Assembly: GCA_024867545.1 (NCBI GenBank)
Contig: JANFNE010000016.1
Coordinates: forward strand, 186,001 to 250,000
Source: Phytopythium helicoides
Taxonomy: Eukaryota; Oomycota; Peronosporomycetes; Pythiales; Pythiaceae
DNA length: 64,000 nucleotides
Reading direction: 5' to 3'
Translations under genes and position numbers: made by a program
Notes under the pieces: generated by a model
Told to the model about the DNA's origin: nothing
The model's input: the letters and a program-made list of their open reading frames with translations, nothing else
The model's database searches: none
In this document: positions 22,693-33,660 of the stretch, one piece after another
How the letters are laid out: every line of letters starts with the position of its first letter
How positions within the stretch are numbered: position 1 is the first letter of the stretch

Positions 22693-23503
22693 CTACTTGT
22701 TCTTGCGCTTGGCCGCGGCCGCCTTCTTGAGCGCCTTCTTGCTCGTGCGCACCGTGGGCTCGCCCGAGAAGGCCGAGTTGAGCGTGTCGTTCCAGATGTC
22801 CCAGTTCTTGCCACCGACGGCCGTGGGGTCCGTCCACGGACGGCGCAGCTCGCCCCACGCGCGCTCTCCGCGCAGCGTCACCTTGGCCAGCGGGGACTGC
22901 ATGACGTTGTACGGCTGCGTGAACGCCTGGATGACGAGCGGCGGGAAGAATCCCCACTTCCAGTGCAGGAACAGCGTCACAACCGAGCCGATCACGAACT
23001 GCACGAGCGCAGCAAACTCCTCGTCAGCGACATCTCCAGCACCACACTCAACGCCGCGCACGACCGACGTACGCGCTGGATCTCCTTGGCGCAGAAGCGC
23101 ATGTCGTGCTCCGAGATTGTCACCTTCTCGTCCTTCTCGCCGACCTGTCCGAAGCCCGCGTCCTCCTTGACCGTCACGACGCCAGGCTCCGTGTTGTTCT
23201 GCCGGAAGGGACTGTCAGCCTGCTCCCCCCTCTCACCATCGCCTCCGCCACCCAGCAGCGCACCTTGGCCTTGATATAAAGCGTCGCCATGATGCCGTAG
23301 CTCACGAGCTGCGACACCAAGTAGGCCCCGCGCACGATCCACGCTTGCACTGAAGCGGACGCCAATGACAAGTGACGTTAGCGTCGCGCCGCGAAACCTC
23401 TCGCACGCTAGGAGGACGCACCAGGGTCCTCCGTGTCCAGCAGCCACTTGGAGGCGATGGCCACCGTCATGGTGAAGCCCATGACCTTGAAGTTGGGCGC
23501 CAT
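22693..23503 (-). CDS. SND3: SND3/PHO88 family ER membrane protein, 4 exons
   Basis: Exons 23503-23422, 23349-23264, 23198-23073 and 23019-22693 give 206 residues with all phases matching. It starts MAPNFKVMGFTMTVAIASKW. There are hydrophobic segments around residues 8-22, 32-52 and 120-140 (FVIGSVVTLFLHWKWGFFPP), then SPLAKVTLRGERAWGELRRP with the family's conserved R-P, and a Lys-rich C-terminus. In yeast Snd3/Pho88 is part of the SRP-independent ER targeting route and affects phosphate-transporter maturation. Length agrees with fungal homologues (about 190). Intact, ordinary host gene. Confidence 0.85.
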
Positions 23504-24050
23504 GGCGACCAGCGAGCGAGCGACGCGAGGGCTTCGGGGCGACTTGAGCTTTGACGTGGCGGGCTTGGCTTGGCGATGGCGAGGGGGGGGGAAGAGCTGA
23601 TACGTATTCCGTCATAATTGGAGATATATGATACGTATAATCGTATTTTTGTTTACAGAGATCTGTATGTAGCAATATGAACTCATGAATATCTGACGCT
23701 TTGCATACATATAGTGTCATTTTATTTTTTAAAGATACGTATAATGCACAACAAATAATTACCCAATGAACGCTGACGTTTGGACGCTATTTCAGCCAAT
23801 CACACCCACAGCGGACGTTTTGGCGCGAGTTGGCCCACCAGTCTCCCGCCGGCTGCCTGCGCTGCCGCCGCCTGTCGCTCGCTGTGCCGCCGCCGCGCGC
23901 TGCTGGCGCCCTGCTGCTGCTCTGAGAGCCGCTGGACGCGTGAGAACTCGCGCTCAGCTGTCGATTGAGCCCCTCCCGCGGCCTCAGTGCGCGCTCTGGA
24001 GCCTCCGCTACGCCCCCCTGACCGCCGACCGGCCTGGCAAGAGCGCTGCC
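23504..24050. other. Divergent promoter region, AT-rich then GC-rich
   Basis: This is shared upstream sequence of SND3 (minus) and the RING1-like gene (plus). The AT-rich half (23590-23760) contains three copies of the palindrome TACGTA in a GATACGTATAA-like context at 23601, 23632 and 23737. The GC-rich half is probably the 5' leader of the RING gene. Confidence 0.5.
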
Positions 24051-25588
24051 ATGGCGGATGCCGCGAGCAAAGCGAACGCAGAGCCGCCGCACAACGAGTA
24101 CACGTTCACGCGCGAGGAGTACGACGACCTGGTGCGGCGTCTTGGCAAGGACCAGATCAGCAAGCGCAGCGACTACGAGGAGATCGAGCTCGTCGAGGAC
24201 TGCACGCTGTACGACATGTACAGGCAGCCGAGGCCGCCCGTGACGGACGAGAACGCCACCAAGACGCTGCCTGTGCGCGTGCTGAACGCGGACCTGACGT
24301 GCCCCATCTGCCTCGGCATCATCCGCCAGACCACCGTTGTCATGGAGTGCCTGCACCGCTTCTGCCGCGACTGCATTCAAAAGTCGCTGCGCCTGACCAA
24401 CAAAGAGTGTCCCGTCCTGCCGCATCCACATCCCCTCCAAGCGCTCGCTGCGCGACGACCTGAACTTTGACGCGCTAATCAAGAAGATTTACCCCAATGT
24501 CGACGAGTTTGAGGAGAAGGAGAACCACCTCATTGAGGAGATCAACCGCGAGCGACACTTTCACAACGCCTTCACCGAGAGTGCCAAGATCGGCGCGCGC
24601 CACCAGGCGAGCATCCGTCGACAAAACAGCAAGAAGAAAATTACACAGCCGATCCCACCGCCCGCACAAGCTTCGGCGATCTGCAAACTCGACAGCACCT
24701 AGATCAGCATCGCCCTCTCCGCCTAATGGGAGCACCTCGGACTCGTCATCGTCAGCATCTGTCGGTGATAAGCGCTCCACTTCGGAAGTCACTCGCAGTC
24801 TCGCCGCCTTCATCGTCCAACTCACTGGACCGACCCTGCTTCATCCCAATCAGAATCGTCGAACGAGACCGACAAGGAAAGTCCACGAAAGAAGCCTCGT
24901 CAGGGAGATTCGTCGGTGCATCGACTACAGCACCAAGCAACTCGACTCCGACCGCACCATCGGCTCCGAAGAAGTCAACCGCGCCGGCTCCACCCGATCG
25001 AGTTAACCTGCGTGTGGTACCGCACCCAGAGGAAGCTGAGACGACCCCGAAGCTCGAGCGCTCACTGTTTACGACTTCTTACCGTCTCAAGATTCGACAA
25101 CTGAAAGAAACATCTCCGTAACCTGCTCAAAGTGGATGGCCTAGACAGCATGCGAATCGTGCTGCCCGCCTGATAACTGCTCGCTGAGCGGTCTAACGGC
25201 GGCCGTGGCCTCGGGCGAGTCTGCAGGCGCCGTAATCCGCAAGGATCTGCTGTTTGACCAAGAGCTCGAGGACTACATGTCCATTTACGATATTTATCAG
25301 CAGTATGGCATGGGCACCAAGTGGGAACTGCGGCTACAGTACCACTTCTCGGACTCGATCGTCAACGGTGTCGCACAGTTCGTCTCTAGTGGCAGCAAGC
25401 CGTGAGTTCCCACAAGAATCTCCAGTCAACCAGTGCAGTGTGCTGCTCAGGACGTCACGATCGATCTCTCCTACAGTTTATGGCACCCCGTGCTCATGAA
25501 AGGTCAGTGCCAGCGCTGGCATCCTCGACATCACTACAGAGCTAGCTTGCGGCGTAAACTCGGATTCAACAAGCCGATAATGGATTGA
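24051..25588 (+). CDS. RING1-like E3 ubiquitin ligase (PRC1-type: RING plus RAWUL), frameshifted
   Basis: ATG 24051 opens MADAASKANAEPPHNEYTF. The RING finger is CPICLGIIRQTT, ECLHRFCRDCI, NKECP, SCRIHIPSKRSLRDDLNFDA, LIKKIYPN: the exact layout of RING1A/B, the catalytic subunit of Polycomb repressive complex 1 that mono-ubiquitinates H2A. After a Ser-rich linker, a RAWUL-like domain follows: VNLRVVPHPEE, YRLKIRQLKKHL, LLKVDGLDSMRIVL, LEDYMSIYDIY and MGTKWELRLQYHFS. An intron (25402-25476) joins a final exon WHPVLMKGQCQRWHPRHHYR ending at 25588. Single-base frame changes occur near 24416, near 24690, near 25107 and near 25168, and the linker is ambiguous. All zinc ligands are present. Confidence 0.75.
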
Positions 25589-28500
25589 ATGAAAACAAGC
25601 GTGTATTTTGTTAATGTGTTACCGCTTCTGATGGTTCACGAAGCGCATCGAGAGGGCAGTCAGCATCCGGTAGATGGCCATCACACCCAGCAAGATGCCA
25701 ATGTACTGCGCAATGTGAGCGTGCTTGGCGCCGAAGACGGTCTCCAGGTAGGCACGAATGGGAACCTGTCCGACAGCCGGTGGTGCGTTCTGGAGCACCT
25801 GGCAGCCGAGAGGCCAGTCGGCCGTCAGCTGAGCGACTGTCTCGGACGCGTTGGCATCCCCAGATCCGAGAACCGCCATGATCTGCTGCATCTGATTGTC
25901 CGAGCACTCGCCAAGCACGACGGATGAGAGAACTGCGAAAGTGTAGCGATGCGGGACGATGGCATAGAGCCACTTGTAGCCTGCGGGGATAGTGGAGGCT
26001 GGCGGGTTGAACCCCATGAAGAGGAAGCAGAACGTGTCGAGCAGAACACCCGTGAGCATGGCAGATTCGATGCTGGGCAGTGCAAACACGACGAGCTGAC
26101 CAGCGTACGTTTGGAAGAGCGTATGGAGCGTCGTCATGAACCAGTAAAGCAAGAACCGCTGGAAACCCTGTGAAGCCGACCATGAAGTAGAAGATGGCCG
26201 TGAAGATGAGCGCCGTAAGCGCAGCGTATGGGATCTCTACGATCGTGCTCGCGACGAAGTACCAGAGCGAGTTGTACGTCTGCGAAGCCCGTTCGCGGTA
26301 GAAAGCAGGGCGTTCGTCTGACGCGATCGGCAGCACACCCGTGAATGCGATGACACCGACAAATGCTGTCGTCAGGTAAATCATGCCGAGCGCGCCGTTC
26401 ACTCCTTGGTACGTCGTGAATTTGCCATCGAGGTACACGATACCGAAGACGAGCGATAGAAAAGCCGAGATTACTATCCGTGTCGAAGTGTACGACGACG
26501 TGCGCCAGTACAGGCGGAAGAATCGCTGAATGAGTAGTGAAAACTGCTGCGCATTCGAGGCTGCACGCTTCTTCTGGAACACGACCTCGCTACTGTCGCT
26601 CCCTGGCGTGAAGATACCATTTCCAGAAGTCGTCTTGATCGAATCAAGCTTGTCGTGAGAGGCACTGGAGCGGTAGATGGCATTAAAGTCAACCATAGCC
26701 GACTGGTACGCGTCTTCATTCTCCGCCGAGTCGGTCGATGAGGAAATGCCAGCACCGATCACTTCAAGCATCCAAGTCGCAGGGTTGTATCCACCACCCG
26801 GAATGCGAGGCACGCCTGGGATCGACTCGAAGTAGTCGATGATCGCGCGACCTTCGTGACCAAGTTCGCCAAAGTATACCGTTTTCCCGCCGCGTTGGAG
26901 CAATAGGAGGTTGTCGAACAGGAAAAACACCTCGGCCGACGGCTGGTGGATCGTGCATACAATTGTGCGGCCGGAGTCTGCGACTTTGCGAACACCGTCC
27001 ATGATGAGCTTGGCAGAGCGAGCGTCGAGTCCGCTGGTAGGTTCGTCGAGGAAGAGCACGCTTGGTTGAGCAGCAAGCTCAACTCCAATCGTCAATCTCT
27101 TCATTTGTTCCATGGAGCTACCCCGGACAATGTTGTCAGCGATATCATTGAGTCCCAGCAAATCAAGACTCTCGTTGACAGAATCAATGATCTGTTCCTT
27201 TGTGGCTTGCTGTCCCTGGCGAAGGTAGGCGCTGAACGTGAGTGCTTCGCGGAACGTGGATGCTTCGGAGTGCACATCCATCTGCTCGCAGTACCCTGTG
27301 CATCGTCGCACTGCCAGATCAGAGGCTTCGACGCCGTTGAGAAGCACCCGACCTTGAGCGGAACCACCAGTTTTCCGACCAGCAATAACATCCAACAGCG
27401 TCGTCTTGCCTGCTCCGGTGGATCCCATGAGAGCTGTCATCGATCCAGGAAGAGCGTACCCAGAGATCCCCTTGAGGAGCTCGAGCATCTCACCCTTGTC
27501 GCCTCCGGGTGCAGGCACAGAGTAACGAAGGTCGTCAAATGCGAGGGCTGACCCTGTTGAATCGATCGCTGTGTCGGTGGCACGTACACGGCAGAGGCAT
27601 GCGGCAAGACCACCCTGGCAGTACTGGTTGGCGTCTCCACCAGCGCAAAATTGGACGGATTGTCTTCGTTGGTGCTTCCGACGATAGAAGCATCAGGCCA
27701 CAGTTACGCTATCGGACGCATCAGTAGCCGTTGATAGGTCGACATGCTCCGGGTGCTCGTGACGCCAGAACTCAAGCGAGCAGTATCCGAGCAGCACATT
27801 CAGCGCAAAGTTGCCAACGAGGAAGATGACACCGTAGATGATCCATTCTTTTGTGGTCGGCAGGCCGAAGACACTCAGCTCGTACGCACCCATCGTCTTC
27901 CCGCCCATGTTGGCGCAGTAGTCGTATCCGCCATAGACACACCTGTCGAGCTCACCGTCGCGGTACTGGCTGATAGCCATAGCTCTGACAGCCCAAGCCA
28001 CGGGGTCGATCCAGTAAATCCACACGACATAGTCGGGGAGCTGATCCTTACTGACAACGAAACCCGCGAAGAGGATCAAAGCCAGCAGCGAGACCATACC
28101 GATCGGCTCCGCGATATGCAAGTTTGGCGCCGCAGACGACAGGAAGAAGAACCAGGAAAGGAATGTGAGCGACGTGAGCACGAGAAACATTTCGAAGAGG
28201 AGGAACACCCCGACATCCGCCACAAAACCCGCCATCCAGTACATGATGGAGCCGAAGATGAGCGACTCGGTAATGATCAGCGGCGAGTGACTGAGAAGCG
28301 TGGCGATCACGTAAGATGACGTTCGGAAGAAGTTGGCTCGGCGCTGCTTGTAGAATACGGCACGCATCTCCATGAACGGAGCAAGTGTTGCCGACTGGTT
28401 GAGTCCGAGGAAGACGACAGCAGCAAACACGAGACCCATGAACACGAATGCGTTCGAGGCGTCCACATTCCAAAACAGCGAACCGAACAGCAAGCCGATA

Positions 28501-29851
28501 AAGACAGACAAGAAGATCCGTCCTCCGACCAGAGGGACATTGCGGAGCATGACCATAGCTTCACGTCGGCACAGCATCCACGTGCTCGTCCACCAAGTGT
28601 GTGCGAACTCTGGGACATTGGAGAGTGCCTCCAGCTCCCTCTCGACAGAGTCAGAATCGACGAGAGCATCCACTTGGCTGTCCATCGCCTTGCCGAGAGT
28701 CGATTCCTTCCACAACCGAGCATACTCGCTCGCTGTCTGGGGATGTTGCGTGTGCAGGACCCTGTTGGGAGACGACACTGTCGATGGAATCGCGACTTGG
28801 TACTGGAGTTGTGCATCGGAAGCCAGATCGCACAAGAAGTCAGCGACGTCGCGACGAGGTGGACATTTGAATCCGAGAGACTCAAAGTACGGAAGTGCCT
28901 GCTCGCGTGGTCCGTTGTAGATAATCTCACCACGGTTCATGAGCAGCACGTTGTCAAAGAGAGCGAAGACTTCCGGTGATGGCTGGAGTAGGGAGATGAC
29001 CACTGTCTTGCGCCACTTTCGCGCCAAGAGGCGCTGCGCAGTGACGATATCGAACGTGGCGGCACTATCGAGTCCCGTACTGATCTCGTCCATGAGAGAC
29101 ACGGCATGCACGCCAAATTGCATCTCACCCGTAGTGACGCGCTTGCGCTCGCCTCCCGAGACTCCGCGAAGCATGGCGTTACCGATGACGGTGTCCTGGC
29201 AGTTCTGAAGACCCAGCTCAGCAATGATGGCGTCTGGGTTGCGCATTTTCGGGTCTTCCGTCTTGACCGAATTGTCCTGTGCTCCTCCGTTGCATTCGTA
29301 CGCGAACTGAAAGGTATCCCTCACTGTCAACGTCGGGATGTGTGTGTCACGTTGGGTCACGTAGGACACGAACTGCGGTAGTCGCTTCTCGAGCCGATCT
29401 CGCGGCACGCTGTTGAATGCGACGTCTCCCTCGAGCGTAATATGTTTGCCGGGAGGGAAGCGTCCACTGAGCACCTTCATCAGCGACGACTTTCCCGACC
29501 CGGGCTGACCTAGCACCAGCGTCATCTCACCGGGCTTGAAGCACCCCGAGACGTTCTTTGAGGATGGTCTTGCGCACCGTCGTCTTCTTGGCTGCAAGCT
29601 TGGCGAACCCGTTCCGCACTTCATTTGAGACCGTCGGCAGTCTGAGTTTGGGGTCGTCTACTTCGTTGGAGCTCGCAGCGGTGACAAAATCCGCGGACAG
29701 CGAAAGTCGCCGGAAGCTCACGTGCATCTCTGGGACGCCGATGGTCATGGCTGGCAGCTTGGTCGATTCCTCGAGTCCTGGACAAGGGCGACGAGCAAAA
29801 TGGAGGGTGGAATGAGGAGGGGCTATGAGAGAGCTTGGGAATTCAGGAATG
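25367..29851. repeat. Segmental duplication, left copy
   Basis: This is near-identical, base by base, to 54068-58616 in the same orientation. The unit begins inside the last coding stretch of the RING1-like gene, includes that gene's last intron and exon, and runs through the whole PDR transporter to about 100 bp upstream of its start. Similarity ends abruptly at GGAATG on the right. Confidence 0.9.
25619..29748 (-). pseudogene. PDR-type ABC transporter, left copy, multiple frameshifts
   Basis: Compared with the intact copy at 54367-58512, this has the same (NBD-TMD)x2 layout. NBD1 has Walker A GQPGSGKSSLMK and signature GVSGGERKRV; NBD2 has Walker A GSTGAGKTTLLDV and Walker B LFLDEPTSGLD. 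Direct comparison shows extra single bases near 29558, 27695, 27562/27554 and 26165, each shifting frame, and a shorter linker near 27620. The conceptual protein would be cut after about 60 residues. The four breaks are real differences from the sister copy in this same sequence, so this looks like a decayed paralogue unless all are read errors. PDR/ABCG full transporters export xenobiotics at the plasma membrane. Confidence 0.88.
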
Positions 29852-30664
29852 GGGTCTCTTGGATATGTCCAATGCGTGGCGTCTCTCCTACAAAACGCTC
29901 TCGCGTAAAACAACAAGAGTGGTGGTACCATGTTGACTTGAGCCAATGTTTACTGGGTCTGCACCAAAGCAATCAAAGTGGCCATGGTAATCGTACTCTG
30001 AGTTTTTATATGTAGACCCATTGGTATACAATAATATTTCACTCTTAGTCCCCGCCCTTCGCTGGCGATGTGGAAACTCCAATGGGAAGCTGCGCGTATC
30101 AAGGCGGGTAGTTAGCCGTAGGTGCTTGCATGATGATTGATGCCAACATGGCGTTCGTCAAGTCAGCGAACCCATCAGCGTCTGGCCCAATGACGCGCAA
30201 AGATGCATTTCTGTGGCGACTTCATCCTAGGCTATGTGTGAGGCTGCGGATGTAGCCGGCTACGATCATGTTGGAGGTGGTGTCTCTAGATTAGAGTGTC
30301 TCAGTACGTATCGGGATCGGATCGCCGATGTCACCTGCGGCTAGCGGTATTGCGATCGCGAGTGGAATTACCTCAGCCGTCTTCATCTTCCCGACGTAAC
30401 TTGATCTTAGTATGGTTTGTCTTGGCCAATAAACGCGTTAGACAGGGTTTTTTGTCCAATCAAAATCACAAACATTTTTAGACCAATCAGTGCTCTCAAA
30501 TATTACTGTTTTCGTCCAATCAAAACGCAAATAGCGACTGAAGTCGGAACTGAGCGGTTACGACGTATCAAGTCGGATCTGAAGCCCAGATATGTGTATC
30601 GTGCTACAAACGACTGGTTCGCCACGCATCACTTGCATATCTGCTGCCTCTTCGACCGACAACG
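29852..30664. other. Unique spacer with spaced CCAAT boxes
   Basis: Sequence right of the left duplication copy. No gene seen. Four CCAAT pentamers at 30426, 30456, 30483 and 30516 stand 27-33 bp apart, three of them as CCAATCA, upstream of the recombinase-like remnant. Confidence 0.5.
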
Positions 30665-32250
30665 ATGAGTATAAACGACCTGAAGCCCGCCAACACCAAG
30701 CGCGCGCGCGACAGCAATGAAGGCGTTTGAGCGCTTCCTCTCTGTTGAGTCCACCACCACGGAGCTTGTGAGGGACCTGGTCGTCGCAAACCCAAGCCGT
30801 GCTGGTGGCATCCTTGTTACGCTCATGGACAAGTTTGGTGTGTATTTCGCGTTTCATGCAGGGGCACAGGGGCAGCATTTATCGCGCCACTCCGTCGCTC
30901 GGTACTTTCGCCAGGTGAAGTCCTGCTTCTGGACGAGTATCCTGTCGAAGGCGGCACTGTGGCACGGCAGCTGCTGAGCATAGGACGCACGCTCGAGCAA
31001 CACTGCATCAAGAGAGAAAGCGGTGGGCTTGTCAAGAAGGCGGTCGCGTGCACGAAGGAGGATCTCAAGAAGATGACAAGTTATCTGTACTCATCAGCCA
31101 CCTGTGCAACGGACTATCGAGACGCAGCACTGTTGTACCTCCTCTGGTGACCTTGCCTTCGTTCGGAAGTAGCAGCTCTCCATCGGTGCTGGTGGCGTGC
31201 TCTTCATCCACTTCATCCCCATGAAGACGTCCGACAAGCTGTCACTCCTGACGAAGACTTCGCGTCGTGTCCGCTGCTGGTCTTGACCACACAAGAGTTG
31301 CCTTGCGCTGTGCTGTTGAACCACTTACTGGTGCAAGCAATAGAAGTCCCTGTTGAGCTGACGGACTCGATCCCATCGCTGGATCGCTTGAAGACAGCGG
31401 CGCACTAGCGTCATCACATTCAGCATCAACTGGCGGCAGCGGGCGACGAGGCAGAGCGCAGCACGCAAACGCAAGCTCAGAGCTGACGGGGCAGTGGATC
31501 TTCGACCGAGGAGCTTGGAACTTGACCACGACAAACAAAGGATTCGCGTATGTCTTCAACACTCCAAAGGAAGACCACCAAGTTGTGAAGGTGCTAAGGG
31601 AGATGGCGCCAAAGCAAGTCGTTGCTCTCCCATCGCTAGAAGCCTTCCTCTCGGTCACACAATGGTAGATTAGAAATGTGAGTAACAACCTCTTCAGAGC
31701 ACCGGACTGGCCAAAAAGGCGTTCAACATCTGCGCAGCTGTTAGAGATGTGCTCACAGCAACTATCATCCTGCACTACCTGTCGCTGATGAAGATCAAAG
31801 CTGAGGGACCAGCAAAGAAGACGTTGCATCGCTGCGCCGAAGCCTCTGATGTGACGACAACAAGCCTGCTTGCATGTTCACAGCAACTTACGAGGTCAGC
31901 AGCCCACGTGAGTACCACTTCAGGGGACCCGATGGAAGGAAACGTGAAGGCCAAAGTTGTGTTCGATCATCAGAGAGCCTTGATTGAACGGTTAATTGAG
32001 ATCAACCGGAGCCTAGAGGCTCGTGTCAACATGCTAGAAGCTACAAGCACCAAAACTGGACCAAAGACGTCAGCATGTGATGACCAAGTCGTTTGGCTTG
32101 GTCATCACATGCTAGAGAAAATGAAGAAGACGTTCCAGTCATATGCCACCGCCAGTCGAAGACCACTCCGATTTTTGACACCTGATTCATGTGACGAAGC
32201 GGATGCTCCGAAACGCTCGGCTAGTAGACTTGCGCCCCGGTGTTTCTAGG
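30665..32250 (+). mobile_element. Decayed tyrosine-recombinase-like (Crypton-type) element, putative
   Basis: Coding pieces lie in sequence on the plus strand but change frame several times. From ATG 30665: MSINDLKPANTKRARDS, then (30717) MKAFERFLSVESTTTELVRD, HSVARYFRQVK, (30920 on) LLDEYPVEGGTVARQLLSIG, SGGLVKKAVACTKEDLKKMT, TDYRDAALLYLLW. Further pieces continue to GQWIFDRGAWNLTTTNKGFA and VFNTPKEDHQVVKVLREMAP. The order and wording match my recollection of oomycete proteins annotated as Crypton-like tyrosine recombinases, with the Arg of DYRDAALL as a candidate catalytic Arg. I cannot confirm the C-terminal His-x-x-Arg/Tyr motif. At least four frameshifts or stops make it non-functional. 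No terminal repeats seen, as expected for Cryptons. Confidence 0.42.
32072..32113. repeat. Perfect 17-bp inverted repeat, 8-nt loop
   Basis: AGCATGTGATGACCAAG, an 8-nt loop TCGTTTGG, then its exact reverse complement. It lies within the 3' part of the recombinase-like remnant, in a stretch whose frame is open. Confidence 0.95.
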
Positions 32251-32602
32251 CGGCGCCGAGGTGAGGGATAAGCCTCGGCCAGCCGCGAGCGTTCTCAGGT
32301 CTCCCTGAGCGCTCTGGTCGGATCTCACGTTGTGTACCCCCGAGGATGGTTCTTTTGGACCGAGCGATTGTCACGGGCTCGTGGAACACTATGCCAATTT
32401 ATTTAAGGGTCCTGGCAGACCCTGTAACCGCGGAATACACAAATAGATAATGCCGTGCTAGCCCGGGGAAGCTCTGGATAATATCCAGTTTGCGTCCAAG
32501 AAGCAGTTTTCGATTGTGGGTGAGAATTCGAATTTGAGTGTGGAAACCGCGCACCCTGTCCGGTATGCCTCGCGACGGCGTCACTGCGCCGCCACCACCA
32601 CC
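32251..32602. other. Spacer with small hairpins, no gene
   Basis: Two short inverted repeats (GCCGAGG...CCTCGGC near 32254-32278, and GAGCG...CGCTC near 32288-32312). No coding signal. It may be the end of the preceding element or an LTR remnant. Confidence 0.4.
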
Positions 32603-33522
32603 ATGGCGTGCAAAGCGTTCTACGACGAGGATGGCCGCATCCCAAACGAGATCGTGCCGGAGGGTAAGAAGGGAATCGCGCTCTTGGAGAGGAAGCTGGA
32701 CAAGACACTCAGCGACGCCAGCAACCCGCTGCTCGTCTAGGTGCGGGCGCTGCCATCTTCATCCCCGCCATGATGCACGTGGTGCTCAACCTCCGCGTCA
32801 ACGACAGCTTCGTGCACGGCGTCGCCAAGCGCTCGCCGGCGAGCGCGGCGCCTACTAACGCTGCTGCCGCCTGCTGCAGATGTTCGGCGACGTGGCGCTC
32901 GGCATCCCGCACGAGGACTTCGAGGCCGAGATCACGACTATCAAGCAGGAGCACCAGGTCACGTTCGGCGTGGAGCTCACGGCCGACGACCTCAAGGTGC
33001 TCGTCGAAAAGTACAAGATGGTGTACGTGGCGCACAACAAGAAGGTCCCGCTCGACCAGTGGGAGCAGCTTCGCATGGGCATTGAGGCCGTCTTCCGCTA
33101 CTGGAACATCCCGCGCGCCGTCAAGTACCGCGAGATCAACAAGATCACGGGCCTCAAGGGCACGGCCGTCAACGTGCAGGCCATGGTCTACGGCAACATC
33201 AACGACAACTCGGGCACGGGCGTGCTCTTCACGCGCAACCCAGACAACGGAAAGAACAAGCTCTACGGCGAGTTCCTGCTCAACGCGTAGGGCGAGGACG
33301 TGGTCGCGGGCATCCGCACACCGCAGCCCATCTCGTAGCTGGCCATCAAAATGCCCGCCGTCAACAAGCAGCTCGACGAGGCTGTGCACCGCCTCGAGAC
33401 GCACTTCAAGGACGTGCAGGACACGTAGTTCACGATTGAGGACGGCCAACACTTCATGGTCCAGACTCGAAACAGCAAGCGCACGGGATCCAGCGGTACT
33501 CAAGATCGCTGTGGACCTGTGA
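32603..33522 (+). pseudogene. PPDK: Pyruvate phosphate dikinase fragment with in-frame TAG codons
   Basis: Continuous similarity to the N-terminal nucleotide-binding part of PPDK: FYDEDGRIPNEIVPEGKKGI, LDKTLSDASNPLLV, then a broken VRxGA region, MFGDVALGIPHEDFEAEI, NIPRAVKYREINKITGLKG, AMVYGNINDNSGTGVLFTRN, KNKLYGEFLLNA, GEDVVAGIRTPQPIS, FTIEDGQHFMVQTRNSKRTG. The gene should be about 880 residues; this covers roughly residues 40-330 and lacks the GGKGANLAEM start and the phosphohistidine and PEP domains. Four TAG codons interrupt the frame (32738, 33287, 33337, 33427); the last three stand where PPDKs have Gln (CAG). Frameshifts occur near 32750-32870 and 33490. Intact PPDK interconverts pyruvate/ATP/Pi and PEP/AMP/PPi; this copy cannot. 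Confidence 0.85.
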
Positions 33523-33660
33523 CACCAGATGCTTATCACGAAAAAGAAAGCCGTGGTGGCAAGTTGTTTCACGCCGCCGTGATGGCTCGTGGACGAGGTG
33601 GAAGTCACCAATAGTGCGTTGAACATTTGAAATAGTTGTTTTGATCTGCCGTAGACTAGC

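Noticed and set aside
32738..33429. Reassignment of TAG to Gln
   Set aside because: Glutathione synthetase and other intact genes in the window end on TAG, and the PPDK copy is otherwise truncated.
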